A stretch of DNA of 64,000 nt from Wocania_A spongiicola (GCF_023502325.1 NZ_JAMFLZ010000001.1:744001-808000), one strand, 5' to 3'; positions 46,548 through 56,098 are shown, counted from the stretch's first letter. The notes: a model not told the origin generated them from the sequence alone. Numbers and translations are program-made.

Positions 46548-47690
46548 CTACCCCCTAATTAAACTCCTAGAAATCACAATTTTCTGGATTTCTGAAGTGC
46601 CTTCATAAATCTGCGTAATTTTAGCATCACGCATTAAACGCTCCACATGGTACTCTTTTACAAAGCCGTTACCACCATGAATTTGCACCGCTTCAACGGT
46701 GTGTTCCATAGCCACTTTTGAAGCGTATAATTTTGCCATCGCACTAGACATATCGTAATTGTTTCCTTGGTCTTTATCCCAAGCTGCTTTCATAACTAAA
46801 TGTCTGGCAGCAGCAATTTCGGTATGCATATCGGCAAGTTTAAAAGCAATGGCTTGATGGTTACAAATTTCGGTGCCAAAGGCTTTACGCTCTTTAGAAT
46901 ATTTTAAAGCCAACTCATAAGCACCTTGAGCAATACCAAGTGCTTGAGAAGCAATACCTATACGTCCACCAGATAAGGTTTTCATAGCAAAACGAAAACC
47001 AAAACCATCATCTCCAATTCTATTTTCTTTAGGCACTTTTACATCATTAAATTGCAGCGTATGTGTGTCGCTTCCGCGAATGCCTAATTTATCTTCTTTT
47101 GGCCCTACATGAAACCCTTCCATGCCTTTTTCAACAATAAAAGCATTAATACCATGAGATCCTTTATCACGATCGGTTTGCGCAATAACCAAATACACAT
47201 CGGCACGTCCGCCACTTGTAATCCAGTTTTTTGTGCCATTAATAATATAATGGTCGCCTTTATCTATAGCTGTTGTTTTTTGCGACGTAGCGTCACTACC
47301 AGCTTCGGGTTCGCTTAAACAAAACGCACCAATATTTTCTCCTGTAGCTAGTTTGGTTAAATATTTTTCTTTTTGAGCTTCAGTTCCATAAGCTTCAAGA
47401 CCATAACAAACCAACGAATTATTAACCGATACAATTACAGAAGCAGAGGCATCAATTTTTGATAGTTCTTCCATAATAAGAACATAAGATATGGCGTCCA
47501 TACCGCTTCCGCCGTATTTAGGATCGACCATGATTCCCATAAAACCTAAATCGCTCATTTTTTGAACTAATTCTGCAGGAAATTCTTGTTTATTATCGCG
47601 TTCAATAACTCCTGGAAGCAATTCGGTTTGTGCAAATTCGCGAGCAGCATCGCGTATCATTAAATGTTCTTCAGAAAGGTTAAAATCCAT
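46548..47690 (-). CDS. Acyl-CoA dehydrogenase
   Basis: This is a 380-residue FAD-dependent dehydrogenase of fatty-acid or branched-chain acyl-CoA oxidation. It has the two PROSITE-type motifs GAFCLSEPEAGSD and QIHGGNGFVKEYHVERLMRDAKITQIYEGTS (catalytic Glu in IYEGTSEIQ) and a normal full length. The closest type is short-chain/butyryl or glutaryl-like, but chain length cannot be set. It stands alone on the minus strand, divergent from anmK. Codon choice looks like that of a well-expressed housekeeping gene (more G+C than its neighbours). Confidence 0.95.
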   Translation of the reverse strand: MDFNLSEEHLMIRDAAREFAQTELLPGVIERDNKQEFPAELVQKMSDLGFMGIMVDPKYGGSGMDAISYVLIMEELSKIDASASVIVSVNNSLVCYGLEAYGTEAQKEKYLTKLATGENIGAFCLSEPEAGSDATSQKTTAIDKGDHYIINGTKNWITSGGRADVYLVIAQTDRDKGSHGINAFIVEKGMEGFHVGPKEDKLGIRGSDTHTLQFNDVKVPKENRIGDDGFGFRFAMKTLSGGRIGIASQALGIAQGAYELALKYSKERKAFGTEICNHQAIAFKLADMHTEIAAARHLVMKAAWDKDQGNNYDMSSAMAKLYASKVAMEHTVEAVQIHGGNGFVKEYHVERLMRDAKITQIYEGTSEIQKIVISRSLIRG

Positions 47691-47872
47691 AATTCGTAAT
47701 TAAAATCTTGTTTTGGTAAAAAATGTTTACAAATATAGCTTTTAATTGTGAATTCTTAAAAATTATAGCTTAGTTTTCGCTTGTAAATTCTTTCATCATT
47801 TTATTTAAGATGATTACTTTTACCTAAGTAACAGTCAAACTTCAATTAGTTATTGTTTAACAGCTACTTAAT

Positions 47873-48937
47873 ATGATGAAATCGAAATATAATGTTATCG
47901 GAGTGATGTCTGGAACATCGTTAGATGGTATAGATTTGGTATATGTTACGTTTGAATTTGAGCAAACATGGCAGTTTAAAATAATTCATACAGAAACAGT
48001 TGCTTACAATAATTATTGGCATGAAATCCTTAAAAATTTAGTCTCATATTCTTTAAAGGAATTGCAACAAATTGATGAAGATTATACAGTTTACTTGTCC
48101 AATATTATCAACAGCTTTATTGAAAAGAATAATATAAACGATGTAGATGCGATATGCTCTCATGGTCATACCGCTTTACATCAACCAGAAAACAAACTAA
48201 CCTATCAAATTGGTAATTTGCCAAATATGGCGAGATTGGTAAACAACAAAGTAGTTTGCGATTTTAGAGTGCAGGATGTTGAATTTGGTGGCCAAGGTGC
48301 GCCTTTAGTTCCAATTGGTGACCAGTTATTGTTTTCAGAATACAACTACTGTATTAATTTAGGAGGCTTTGCTAATATATCTTTTGATCATAAAAGCAAA
48401 AGAATAGCCTACGATATTTGTCCTGTAAACATTGTGCTAAATTATTATGTAAAGCAACTTGGTTTTAACTTTGATGATGAAGGTAAAATAGCGTCAACAG
48501 GAACTGTAAATAATGAACTATTAGAACAACTAAATGCTCTTGATTTTTACAAAGAGAGCCCACCAAAATCTTTAGGCTTAGAATGGGTTAATACTAATAT
48601 ATTCCCCTTAATAGATTCGTTTGAATTAGACATGAAAAATGTTTTAAGAACTTTTGTTGAACATGTTGCTATTCAAATTTTAAAAGTAACAAACGGTGAT
48701 GCTAATGCTAGCTTGCTTATAACGGGTGGTGGCGCGTATAACACCTTTCTTATTGAAAGTATAAAATCACGCTCTAGTAATCAAATAGTAACCCCATCAA
48801 ACGACATTATTGAATTTAAAGAAGCCATTATTTTTGGTTTTTTAGGCGTGCTAAAATTAAGAAACGAGACCAATTGTTTACAAAGTGTAACAGGCGCGAA
48901 TAAAGACCATAGTTCTGGTAAAATATATCTTCCCTAA
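47873..48937 (+). CDS. anmK: Anhydro-N-acetylmuramic acid kinase
   Basis: This is a 354-residue sugar kinase that phosphorylates and opens 1,6-anhydro-MurNAc in cell-wall recycling. It has VIGVMSGTSLDGIDLVYV (9-26, ATP/sugar site), ICSHGHTALHQP, VCDFRVQDVEFGGQGAPLVPIGD, INLGGFANIS and LLITGGGAYNTFL. The start could be either ATG of the ATGATG pair at 47873. Length and motifs match AnmK throughout. It is a single-gene unit with a dehydrogenase gene 160 bases downstream. Confidence 0.96.
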   Translation: MMKSKYNVIGVMSGTSLDGIDLVYVTFEFEQTWQFKIIHTETVAYNNYWHEILKNLVSYSLKELQQIDEDYTVYLSNIINSFIEKNNINDVDAICSHGHTALHQPENKLTYQIGNLPNMARLVNNKVVCDFRVQDVEFGGQGAPLVPIGDQLLFSEYNYCINLGGFANISFDHKSKRIAYDICPVNIVLNYYVKQLGFNFDDEGKIASTGTVNNELLEQLNALDFYKESPPKSLGLEWVNTNIFPLIDSFELDMKNVLRTFVEHVAIQILKVTNGDANASLLITGGGAYNTFLIESIKSRSSNQIVTPSNDIIEFKEAIIFGFLGVLKLRNETNCLQSVTGANKDHSSGKIYLP

Positions 48938-49097
48938 AATTTATTAAAATTTAATATTAAAGGACTTTTAGTTTTTTATATTTGTTAAATTAATAATTTT
49001 AACACCTTTCATATGAATCAGCTTTAGCTTTGCTTAAGAAGAAATACTAAAAACACTAAAAAGATTAAGCAAAAAATTAAATGATTATTATTAAGAA

Positions 49098-50324
49098 ATG
49101 AAAGAATTATTAAAAAAATACGAAAATAAAGAACCAGAAATTGTTTTTAATTGGAAAGACCCTGAAACGGATGCAGAGGGTTGGACGGTTATAAATTCGC
49201 TTCGCGGAGGCGCTGCAGGAGGCGGAACAAGAATGCGAAAAGGTTTGGATATGAATGAGGTTTTGTCTTTAGCAAAAACCATGGAAATTAAGTTTACCGT
49301 ATCTGGTCCATCTATTGGAGGTGCAAAATCGGGTATTAATTTCGACCCTAAAGACCCTCGTAAAACAGGTGTATTAGAACGTTGGTATGCCGCAGTGTCG
49401 CCATTACTTAAAAGTTATTATGGTACAGGCGGCGATTTGAATGTTGATGAAATTCACGAAGTTATTCCTATTACAGAAGAAAGCGGTGTTTGGCACCCAC
49501 AAGAAGGTGTTTTTAATGGACATTTTAAACCTACTGAAGCTGATAAAATTAATAGAATTGGACAGTTAAGACAAGGGGTTATTAAGGTTATAGAAAACGC
49601 AATATACTCACCAAGTGTTTCAAGAAAATATACTGTAGCAGACATGATAACTGGCTTTGGTGTTGCCGAAGCAGTGAAACAATATTATGCTATTTATGGT
49701 GGAGACATTAAAGGTAAACGTGCCGTAGTACAAGGTTTTGGTAATGTAGGAGCAGCGGCAGCATTTTATTTATCGCAAATGGGAGCCAAAGTAGTTGGCA
49801 TAATTGATATAGCAGGAGGATTAATTAATGAAGATGGTTTTACTTTCGAAGAAATTACTAACTTGTTCTTAGCAAAAAATGGAAACACACTTGTTGCTGA
49901 AAATTTAATTCCTTTTGAAGAAGTTAACGAAAAAATTTGGTCTATTAACACTGAGATTTTTGCACCATGTGCGGCATCACGATTAATTACGATTCACCAA
50001 ATTGATGAAATGATAGATAGTGGCTTAGAAGTTATATCTTGTGGAGCTAATGTGCCTTTTGCAGATAAAGAGATTTTCTTTGGTCCTATAATGGAGCATA
50101 CAGATTATAGAGTAAGTTTAATACCAGATTTTATTTCTAATTGCGGAATGGCACGTGTTTTTGCATATTTTATGGAACGCCGTGTACAAATGACAGATGA
50201 AGCGATATTTAACGATACCTCAAATAAAATTAAAGAAGCTATAGAAAAAGTTTATAATAAAAACCAAAGTAAAACAGGAATAAGTGCAACAGCTTTTGAG
50301 ATTGCCTTAAACCAACTAATATAA
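49098..50324 (+). CDS. Glu/Leu/Phe/Val dehydrogenase
   Basis: This is a 408-residue amino-acid dehydrogenase. The catalytic Lys region is VSGPSIGGAKSGINFDPKDPRK, preceded by RGGAAGGGTRMRKGLDMNEVL, and the Rossmann fold has AVVQGFGNVGAAAAFYLSQMGAKVVGI. It interconverts an amino acid and its 2-oxo acid with NAD(P). Glutamate versus leucine specificity cannot be told by eye. TATATTTG (48977-48984) and TAGCTTTG (49025-49032) are possible -7 boxes upstream. The next gene (nhaD) follows after 13 bases. Confidence 0.93.
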   Translation: MKELLKKYENKEPEIVFNWKDPETDAEGWTVINSLRGGAAGGGTRMRKGLDMNEVLSLAKTMEIKFTVSGPSIGGAKSGINFDPKDPRKTGVLERWYAAVSPLLKSYYGTGGDLNVDEIHEVIPITEESGVWHPQEGVFNGHFKPTEADKINRIGQLRQGVIKVIENAIYSPSVSRKYTVADMITGFGVAEAVKQYYAIYGGDIKGKRAVVQGFGNVGAAAAFYLSQMGAKVVGIIDIAGGLINEDGFTFEEITNLFLAKNGNTLVAENLIPFEEVNEKIWSINTEIFAPCAASRLITIHQIDEMIDSGLEVISCGANVPFADKEIFFGPIMEHTDYRVSLIPDFISNCGMARVFAYFMERRVQMTDEAIFNDTSNKIKEAIEKVYNKNQSKTGISATAFEIALNQLI

Positions 50325-50337
50325 AAACCAAATATAT

Positions 50338-51732
50338 ATGGAAGCTGCGATTATTTTAGTATTTGTAATGGGCTATTTAGCCATTACCCTTGAGCATAAT
50401 ATAAAAATTGATAAACTAATTCCTGCATTGGTCATGATGGCTATTTGTTGGGCGTTAATTGCTTTAGGTATAGATAGCTTCCCCCAATGGTTTGATTCTT
50501 CCAAACATTCATTGTTAGAAGGGTTTGGAGATTTTGCTTCTGAAGATAAGATGCATCTTATGGAAGAAACACTTTTACATCATTTAGGTAAAACTTCAGA
50601 AATATTAGTATTCCTTTTAGGAGCCATGACCATTGTTGAAATCATTGATTATTTTGATGGTTTTTCTACAATTAAAGACTTTATAAAAACAAAAAAGAAA
50701 AGTAAAATACTTTGGATTTTCGCCATTTTAGCATTCATTTTATCGGCTATTATAGATAATCTTACTGCAACTATTGTACTTATTTCTATCCTTCAAAAAA
50801 TTGTAAAAGATAGAAGTGTTCGTATTTGGTATGCAGGCTTAATTATTATTGCTGCAAATGCGGGTGGTGCTTGGTCTCCTATAGGCGATGTAACAACAAC
50901 CATGTTATGGATTGGTAAAAAAGTAACTACAGGTCATTTAATTGGGTATTTATTATTACCATCTTTTTTATGTATGGCTGTACCAACATTTATCGCATCA
51001 TTTTTACCAGCCTTTAAAGGCGATTTGGAACTTGAAAAAGAAACTACAACTAAGAAAAAATCTAAGTTTAGCGGAACGATGCTATATCTTGGTTTAGGAG
51101 CTATTGTTTTTGTACCAGTTTTTAAAGTGATTACACATTTGCCACCATACGTTGGTATGATGCTATCTCTAGGTGTAGTGGCAATTTTTGCTGAAATTTA
51201 CAGTAATTCTAAGTTTAGTATGACTGAAGTTGATTCAGAGGAAAGTGATGCTCATGCTATGCACAGTCCTGTACACCATTCATTATCAAAAATTGAATTG
51301 CCAAGTATTTTATTCTTCTTAGGAATTTTAATGGCGGTTGCCGCTTTAGAATCTTTAGGAATTTTATTTGGTGCTGCAGATTGGTTAAGAGGAAATACTC
51401 CACAACTGGGAACTGAATTGCATGAAGGAGGAGTGTCAGATTTAGTCGTTTTATTTTTAGGTATAGGATCTGCAGTTATTGATAATGTGCCTTTAGTTGC
51501 GGCTAGTTTAGGTATGTTTTCTGAGCCTATAGATCATGAACTTTGGCACTTTATAGCCTTTTCTGCGGGTACAGGTGGTAGTATGTTAATTATTGGTTCG
51601 GCAGCAGGTGTTGTGGCAATGGGAATGGAGAAAATTGACTTTTTCTGGTATTTAAAAAAGATTGCTTGGTTAGCTGCAGTTGGCTTTTTAGTAGGTTCAG
51701 TAGCCTTTATGTTTACTAGAACTTTATTTTAA
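50338..51732 (+). CDS. nhaD: Sodium:proton antiporter NhaD
   Basis: This is a 464-residue membrane protein of the NhaD/ion-transporter superfamily with about 12 or 13 hydrophobic segments. Telling segments are LSAIIDNLTATIVLISIL, IIAANAGGAWSPIGDVTTTMLWIG and SAVIDNVPLVAAS, near-duplicate IDN(L/V)(T/P) helices that form the ion site, and SAGTGGSMLIIGSAAGV. It exports Na+ in exchange for protons. A His-rich loop (DAHAMHSPVHHS) near residue 305 is a possible pH or metal sensor. It probably shares a transcript with the dehydrogenase gene. Confidence 0.92.
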   Translation: MEAAIILVFVMGYLAITLEHNIKIDKLIPALVMMAICWALIALGIDSFPQWFDSSKHSLLEGFGDFASEDKMHLMEETLLHHLGKTSEILVFLLGAMTIVEIIDYFDGFSTIKDFIKTKKKSKILWIFAILAFILSAIIDNLTATIVLISILQKIVKDRSVRIWYAGLIIIAANAGGAWSPIGDVTTTMLWIGKKVTTGHLIGYLLLPSFLCMAVPTFIASFLPAFKGDLELEKETTTKKKSKFSGTMLYLGLGAIVFVPVFKVITHLPPYVGMMLSLGVVAIFAEIYSNSKFSMTEVDSEESDAHAMHSPVHHSLSKIELPSILFFLGILMAVAALESLGILFGAADWLRGNTPQLGTELHEGGVSDLVVLFLGIGSAVIDNVPLVAASLGMFSEPIDHELWHFIAFSAGTGGSMLIIGSAAGVVAMGMEKIDFFWYLKKIAWLAAVGFLVGSVAFMFTRTLF

Positions 51733-51872
51733 TTGAAAAAATAGGTTTCGATTTTTTATCGAGATTTCAAATAAACAGATCATTCTCTCAATAGTGAGAA
51801 TCTAGCAAAAAGCATTTTTGCTATACTTTAACAATAAAAGATACGTTATACAGTTGCAATAAATTGAATTAT

Positions 51873-52571
51873 ATGCTAAATATTTTATTACTAAACACAC
51901 AAGATGAAGCAGAAGTGCTTACTGATGAATCGGTTGAAAAAACACTTTCGATCATAGAATTAATAAGTAGCGGTGGCGCTGCAGGACAAGTTATAATTGC
52001 ACTCTTATTTTTACTGCTTATTGTGGCTTCTTACATTTATTTTGAAAGATTATTTGCTATAAAAGCAGCATCAAAAATAGATGCCAATTTTATGAATCAA
52101 ATTAAAGACCACGTAAGTAACGGTAAAATTGACTCGGCACAAATGCTTTGTGCGCAAGTAAATTCACCTGTATCAAGATTAATAGGTAAAGGTATTTCTA
52201 GAATAGGAAAGCCGCTTGCTGATATTAATACAGCAATAGAAAACGCTGGACGATTAGAGATATATGGCTTAGAAAAAAACGTGAGTATTCTAGCAACAAT
52301 ATCTGGTGCAGCACCTATGATTGGATTTCTTGGTACGGTAGTTGGAATGATATTAGCAATATTTGAATTGGCTAATGCAGGAGGAACCATTGAAATGGAT
52401 GTTTTAGCAGGCGGATTATATACTGCAATGACAACCACAGTAGCAGGTTTAATAGTTGGAATTATTGGATACATTGCTTACAATCATTTGGTAGTTAGAA
52501 CAGATAAAGTAGTGTATCAAATGGAAGCTAACTCATTAGAGTTTTTAGATCATTTAAACGAACCAACGTAG
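51873..52571 (+). CDS. exbB: MotA/TolQ/ExbB proton channel family protein
   Basis: This encodes 232 residues from the ATG at 51873 (a TTG at 51864 is less likely). Three membrane segments lie at about 32-55, 137-160 and 180-205; the conserved SILATISGAAPMIGFLGTVVGMI and GLYTAMTTTVAGLIVGIIGYIAYN are the ExbB/TolQ signature. It forms the inner-membrane motor with ExbD and energises TonB-dependent uptake or Tol-type envelope work. exbD and tonB follow at once. Confidence 0.93.
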   Translation: MLNILLLNTQDEAEVLTDESVEKTLSIIELISSGGAAGQVIIALLFLLLIVASYIYFERLFAIKAASKIDANFMNQIKDHVSNGKIDSAQMLCAQVNSPVSRLIGKGISRIGKPLADINTAIENAGRLEIYGLEKNVSILATISGAAPMIGFLGTVVGMILAIFELANAGGTIEMDVLAGGLYTAMTTTVAGLIVGIIGYIAYNHLVVRTDKVVYQMEANSLEFLDHLNEPT

Positions 52572-52602
52572 TGTGAAATAAATGATTAAAAATTTAGAAT
52601 AG

Positions 52603-52995
52603 ATGAATTTTAGAGGAAGAAATAAAGTTACGCCAGAGTTCAATATGTCGTCCATGACAGATATTGTATTTCTGTTACTTATATTTTTTATGATAGCCTC
52701 CACTTTGGTTACCACAAATGCTATTGATATCATATTACCCAAAGCAAGTGGTAAAACCGAAAATAAAAGATCGGTGGCGGTAAGTATTAAAAAAGATTTG
52801 ACCTATTATATCGATCAAAAACGAGTAGGCGTAAGTGTTTTGGAGAATGAATTATTGGCAGCATTATCTTCTCAAGAAAAACCAACCATAGTTTTAAGAG
52901 CCGAAAAATCGGTGCCAGTTGAGAATGTTGTGAAAGTAATGGACATCGCCAATAGAAATAAATTTAAAGTCATTTTAGCTGTAAAGCCTAATTAG
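52603..52995 (+). CDS. exbD: ExbD/TolR family biopolymer transport protein
   Basis: This is a 130-residue protein with a short cytoplasmic start, one membrane helix (about 20-40) and a periplasmic domain. FNMSSMTDIVFLLLIFFMIAST contains the essential Asp of the membrane helix, and PTIVLRAEKSVPVENVVKVMDIANRNKFKVILAV is the typical ending. It pairs with ExbB to couple proton flow to TonB. The gap to tonB is 2 bases. Confidence 0.95.
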   Translation: MNFRGRNKVTPEFNMSSMTDIVFLLLIFFMIASTLVTTNAIDIILPKASGKTENKRSVAVSIKKDLTYYIDQKRVGVSVLENELLAALSSQEKPTIVLRAEKSVPVENVVKVMDIANRNKFKVILAVKPN

Positions 52996-52997
52996 AG

Positions 52998-53852
52998 ATG
53001 AAATATTTTGAAACAATACATGAAAAGAATTCTGCTAGAATCACATTGCTGATTGTGCTGATTTTGCTTTTGTTATTGTTTGTAGTTAAAGGATGTGCTC
53101 ATATGGACCCTCCAGAAGAGTACGGTGTTGCAGTAAATTTTGGAACAACAGATTTTGGTAAAGGGAATGTACAGCCTAAAAAACCTGTGAAATCTGAGCC
53201 TCGAAAAGTAGAAGAGCCGCCGCAACCAGATGTTTCAAAAGCAGAACCTACAAAATCATCTGACACTAAAGAAGAGGTTTTAACTGAAGATAATTCGGAA
53301 GCCATAGCCATAAAAAAACAGAAAGAAGCTGAAGCAAAAGCAAAAGCCATCGCTGATGCTAAAGCAAAAGCGGAAGCCGATAGAATTGCTAAAAAAAAGC
53401 GAGAGGAAGATGAAAAGAGGAAAAAACTAGATGCTTTAATAGGAGGTGTTAGTAAATCTGAAGGCAGTGAAACTGGTAGTGAAGGCAACGATAATAAAGC
53501 AGGCGATAAAGGACAACTAAATGGCGACCCTTATGCACCAAGTTATTTTGGACCAGGTTCTGGATCTGGTAGTGGTGGCGTAGGTTACGGTTTAAACGGT
53601 AGAGGACGAGCAACATACAAAACACTTAAGCAAGATTGTAACGAATCTGGAATGGTTATCGTTAGAATTGTTGTAAACAGAAGTGGCAATGTAGTTGAGG
53701 CTACTCCTGGAGTAAAAGGCACAACAAATACAGCCCAATGTTTGCTAGTTCCTGCAAAAAAAATAGCCATGTCTCATAAATGGCCAGCAGATTCTAAAGC
53801 GCCAGCAAAACAAATCGGTTTTGTTAAGGTAAACTTTAAACTTGGCCAATAA
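52998..53852 (+). CDS. tonB: TonB-like energy transducer
   Basis: This is a 284-residue protein with an N-terminal membrane helix (about 15-35), a long Pro/Lys/Glu then Ala/Lys-rich spacer (about 55-150) that spans the periplasm, a Gly/Ser-rich stretch (GPGSGSGSGGVGYGLNGRG) and a C-terminal domain (about 205-284: GMVIVRIVVNRSGNVVEATPGVKG). The C-terminal domain matches TonB_C-like folds. Two Cys in that domain may form a disulfide. It contacts outer-membrane receptors. folC begins 3 bases downstream. Confidence 0.9.
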   Translation: MKYFETIHEKNSARITLLIVLILLLLLFVVKGCAHMDPPEEYGVAVNFGTTDFGKGNVQPKKPVKSEPRKVEEPPQPDVSKAEPTKSSDTKEEVLTEDNSEAIAIKKQKEAEAKAKAIADAKAKAEADRIAKKKREEDEKRKKLDALIGGVSKSEGSETGSEGNDNKAGDKGQLNGDPYAPSYFGPGSGSGSGGVGYGLNGRGRATYKTLKQDCNESGMVIVRIVVNRSGNVVEATPGVKGTTNTAQCLLVPAKKIAMSHKWPADSKAPAKQIGFVKVNFKLGQ

Positions 53853-53855
53853 ATA

Positions 53856-55073
53856 ATGACGTATCAAGATACATTAAATTGGATGTTTTCTCAACTGCCA
53901 ATGTATCAAAAACAAGGTAAATCGGCTTACAAAACAGATTTAAGTAATACTATTTTACTGGTTAATCACTTACGGCAACCACATAATGATTTTAAATCTA
54001 TTCATGTAGCAGGAACAAATGGCAAAGGGTCAACTAGCCATATGCTAGCTTCTGTTTTACAAGAAGCAGGCTATAATGTTGGTTTGTATACATCTCCTCA
54101 TTTAAAAGACTTTAGAGAACGTATCAAAATAAATGGCAAAGAAGTTAGTAAGTCATATGTTATTGGTTTTATAAAGCGAAACAAAGCTTTTTTCGAAGCA
54201 AATCAATTATCGTTTTTTGAAATGACTGTTGGTATGGCATTCGAATATTTTTCAAAAAAGAAAGTAGATATTGCCGTTGTTGAAGTGGGTTTAGGAGGAC
54301 GATTAGACTCTACTAATATTATTACACCAGAAGTATCAGTCATTACAAATATTGGGATAGATCACACCCAGTTTTTAGGAAATACACTAAAGGCTATTGC
54401 TTTTGAAAAGGGAGGAATCATAAAACCAAATATTCCAGTTGTTATTGGCGAAACTCAAAAAGAAACTCAATCTGTTTTTAAAGATTTAGCAAAAAAGAGT
54501 AAATCAAACATAGCTTTCGCAGATAAAGAGATAACTGAAGTATATAAATCAGATTTATTAGGAAGTTACCAAATAAAAAACATTAAAACAGTTATCCAAT
54601 CAATAAAGGAACTCAATAGAAATGGGTATAATATATCTGAAGAAAATATAAAAAAGGGTTTACTGAGTGTTATTAAAAATACAGGATTGCTAGGACGATG
54701 GCAAGTTTTAAATAAAAAGCCTAAAGTAGTTTGCGATACAGGACATAACAGAGAAGGGCTGCAATACGTAATGCGACAGCTTTTAAATGAAAAATTTGAG
54801 CAGCTTCATATTGTTTTTGGTGTTGTAAATGATAAAGATTTAAATTCAATTCTAGATTTATTACCTCAAAAGGCCACTTATTATTTGTGTAAACCAGATA
54901 TACCTAGAGGGTTGGATGCCAATAAACTTAAATCTATATTCGATAAACTTAATTTAAAAGGTAAAGCCTACAACTCTGTAAAAGAAGCCTATAAAGAAGC
55001 ATTAAAGCATGTCAATTCAAACGATTTTGTATTCGTAGGAGGCAGCACTTTTGTGGTAGCAGAAGTAATTTAG
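53856..55073 (+). CDS. folC: Folylpolyglutamate synthase / dihydrofolate synthase
   Basis: This is a 405-residue Mur-ligase-like enzyme. The P-loop is VAGTNGKGSTSHML (51-64), the folate loop LYTSPHLKDFRERIKING, then VVEVGLGGRLDSTN, TNIGIDHTQFLG and CDTGHNREGL. It adds glutamate to folates, and many bacterial forms also make dihydrofolate. Length is normal. It is the last gene of the tonB cluster, a layout seen in other Bacteroidota. Confidence 0.95.
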   Translation: MTYQDTLNWMFSQLPMYQKQGKSAYKTDLSNTILLVNHLRQPHNDFKSIHVAGTNGKGSTSHMLASVLQEAGYNVGLYTSPHLKDFRERIKINGKEVSKSYVIGFIKRNKAFFEANQLSFFEMTVGMAFEYFSKKKVDIAVVEVGLGGRLDSTNIITPEVSVITNIGIDHTQFLGNTLKAIAFEKGGIIKPNIPVVIGETQKETQSVFKDLAKKSKSNIAFADKEITEVYKSDLLGSYQIKNIKTVIQSIKELNRNGYNISEENIKKGLLSVIKNTGLLGRWQVLNKKPKVVCDTGHNREGLQYVMRQLLNEKFEQLHIVFGVVNDKDLNSILDLLPQKATYYLCKPDIPRGLDANKLKSIFDKLNLKGKAYNSVKEAYKEALKHVNSNDFVFVGGSTFVVAEVI

Positions 55074-55130
55074 TACAATTCCTTTTTTAGACTATATTTG
55101 AAAACAAAAAATAAAAACAAAACAAACATT

Positions 55131-55871
55131 ATGAAGAATCTCTTTACACTTTTATTACTAGTTGTAACTACTGTATCATTTGCTCAAGAATCAACACTTT
55201 TAAGGCTAAACTATAATAAAGGTGATAAGTATATAATGGAGATGGATATGAAGCAAAATATGGGTGAAGGAGCTATGATTATGGATATGGCCATGGAAAT
55301 GCCTATGGAAATCATTGATGTTAATGATGGAGTCTATAGTTCAGAAATAGGCTTTAAGAGTATTAAAATGTATATGGAACAAGCCGGTATGAAAGTAAGT
55401 TACGATTCGAATCTTAAGGAAGAAGATTTAGATGAAATGGCTAAAATGATGAGTACGCAAATGAAACCTATGCTCGAAACAGTTTTATCTTCTAAAACTA
55501 ATATCTATGGAGAAGTCTTAGAAATGAAGATGTTAGAAGGAACAGGAAATGCAGACCAGTTTACCAGTCAAGCTGAAAGTGTGGTTTATCCTAAAGAGGC
55601 CGTAACCGTTGGGTATTCGTGGACAGCAGAAAAAGATAATAACGGAATGAAAATTAATAGTACTTATACTGTTAAATCTATTAATGATAAAGAAGTAGTA
55701 ATAGATGTTAAAGGCGATATCTCTGGTTCCTCTACAGGAAGCTTAACGGGTGTTATGAATATTGATAAAGTTTCAGGAGTACCTACTTTATCTACTATTG
55801 ATATGAATTTTGAAATGATGGGGCAAAAGGTTGTTACTAAAGTTGTTATAGGGATGAAAGAAGTAGAGTAA
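55131..55871 (+). CDS. Secreted Met-rich protein (DUF6263-like)
   Basis: This encodes 246 residues from the ATG at 55131; the TTG at 55098 is rejected because the signal peptide (MKNLFTLLLLVVTTVSFAQ) starts here. LLRLNYNKGDKYIMEMDMKQ opens the mature part, and the following region is very rich in Met (MEMDMKQNMGEGAMIMDMAM, MAKMMSTQMKPM). Beta-rich segments such as GYSWTAEKDNNGMKINSTYTV follow, as in the DUF6263 family. A TATATTTG box (55093-55100) lies just upstream. Function is unknown; metal or surfactant-like binding is conceivable from Met content. Confidence 0.75.
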   Translation: MKNLFTLLLLVVTTVSFAQESTLLRLNYNKGDKYIMEMDMKQNMGEGAMIMDMAMEMPMEIIDVNDGVYSSEIGFKSIKMYMEQAGMKVSYDSNLKEEDLDEMAKMMSTQMKPMLETVLSSKTNIYGEVLEMKMLEGTGNADQFTSQAESVVYPKEAVTVGYSWTAEKDNNGMKINSTYTVKSINDKEVVIDVKGDISGSSTGSLTGVMNIDKVSGVPTLSTIDMNFEMMGQKVVTKVVIGMKEVE

Positions 55872-55934
55872 TAGCGCTTTAAATGAATAGTTAGTTTAAG
55901 AGTGAAAATTTATTTAATTTTTATTGAAAAAGTT

Positions 55935-55964
55935 TTTGCAATATTAAAAACTAGGTTATATTTG
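55935..55964 (+). promoter_or_regulatory. Promoter of the tRNA-Val gene
   Basis: TTTG at 55935-55938, an 18-base spacer and an exact TATATTTG box at 55957-55964, ending 14 bases before the tRNA. Spacing, sequence and placement make this the best promoter match in the window. Confidence 0.6.
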
Positions 55965-55978
55965 CAGTCCAATTTAGA

Positions 55979-56053
55979 GGGCGCGTAGCTCAGTTGGTTC
56001 AGAGCACTTGGTTTACACCCAAGGGGTCAGGGGTTCGAATCCCTTCGCGCCCA
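55979..56053 (+). tRNA. tRNA-Val (anticodon TAC)
   Basis: A complete cloverleaf can be folded by hand: the acceptor stem GGGCGCG pairs with CGCGCCC (56046-56052), the D arm contains GCTCAGTTGGTTCAGAGC, the anticodon stem CTTGG/CCAAG holds loop TTTACAC with anticodon TAC (valine GTA codons), and the T arm is AGGGG-TTCGAAT-CCCTT. The discriminator is A at 56053 and CCA is not encoded. A terminator hairpin follows at once. The last 28 bases of the gene and two bases after it recur at 56386-56415. Confidence 0.95.
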
Positions 56054-56055
56054 CA
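56026..56055 (+). repeat. Direct repeat, left copy (3' end of tRNA-Val)
   Basis: This 30-base stretch, from GTCAGGGGTTCGAAT through the acceptor strand to ACA, is repeated without mismatch at 56386-56415. The copies start exactly 360 bases apart and enclose the terminator, the GIY-YIG gene and part of a degenerate tRNA. Confidence 0.95.
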
Positions 56056-56084
56056 AAAAGCTTCCATTACTGGAAGCTTTTTTT
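56055..56084 (+). terminator. Terminator after tRNA-Val
   Basis: A perfect 12-bp stem, AAAAAGCTTCCA (56055-56066) with TGGAAGCTTTTT (56071-56082), a TTAC loop and a T run. It separates the tRNA from the GIY-YIG gene. Confidence 0.9.
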
Positions 56085-56098
56085 ATACACTGATATTT

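Noticed and set aside
53099..53488. A 129-codon open frame on the minus strand inside tonB
   Set aside because: It mirrors the Ala/Lys-rich spacer of TonB and has no family features.
55994..56098. An upstream in-frame start would give the GIY-YIG protein 35 more residues
   Set aside because: This stretch is the body of tRNA-Val plus its terminator. The ATG at 56099 gives a normal GIY-YIG N-terminus.
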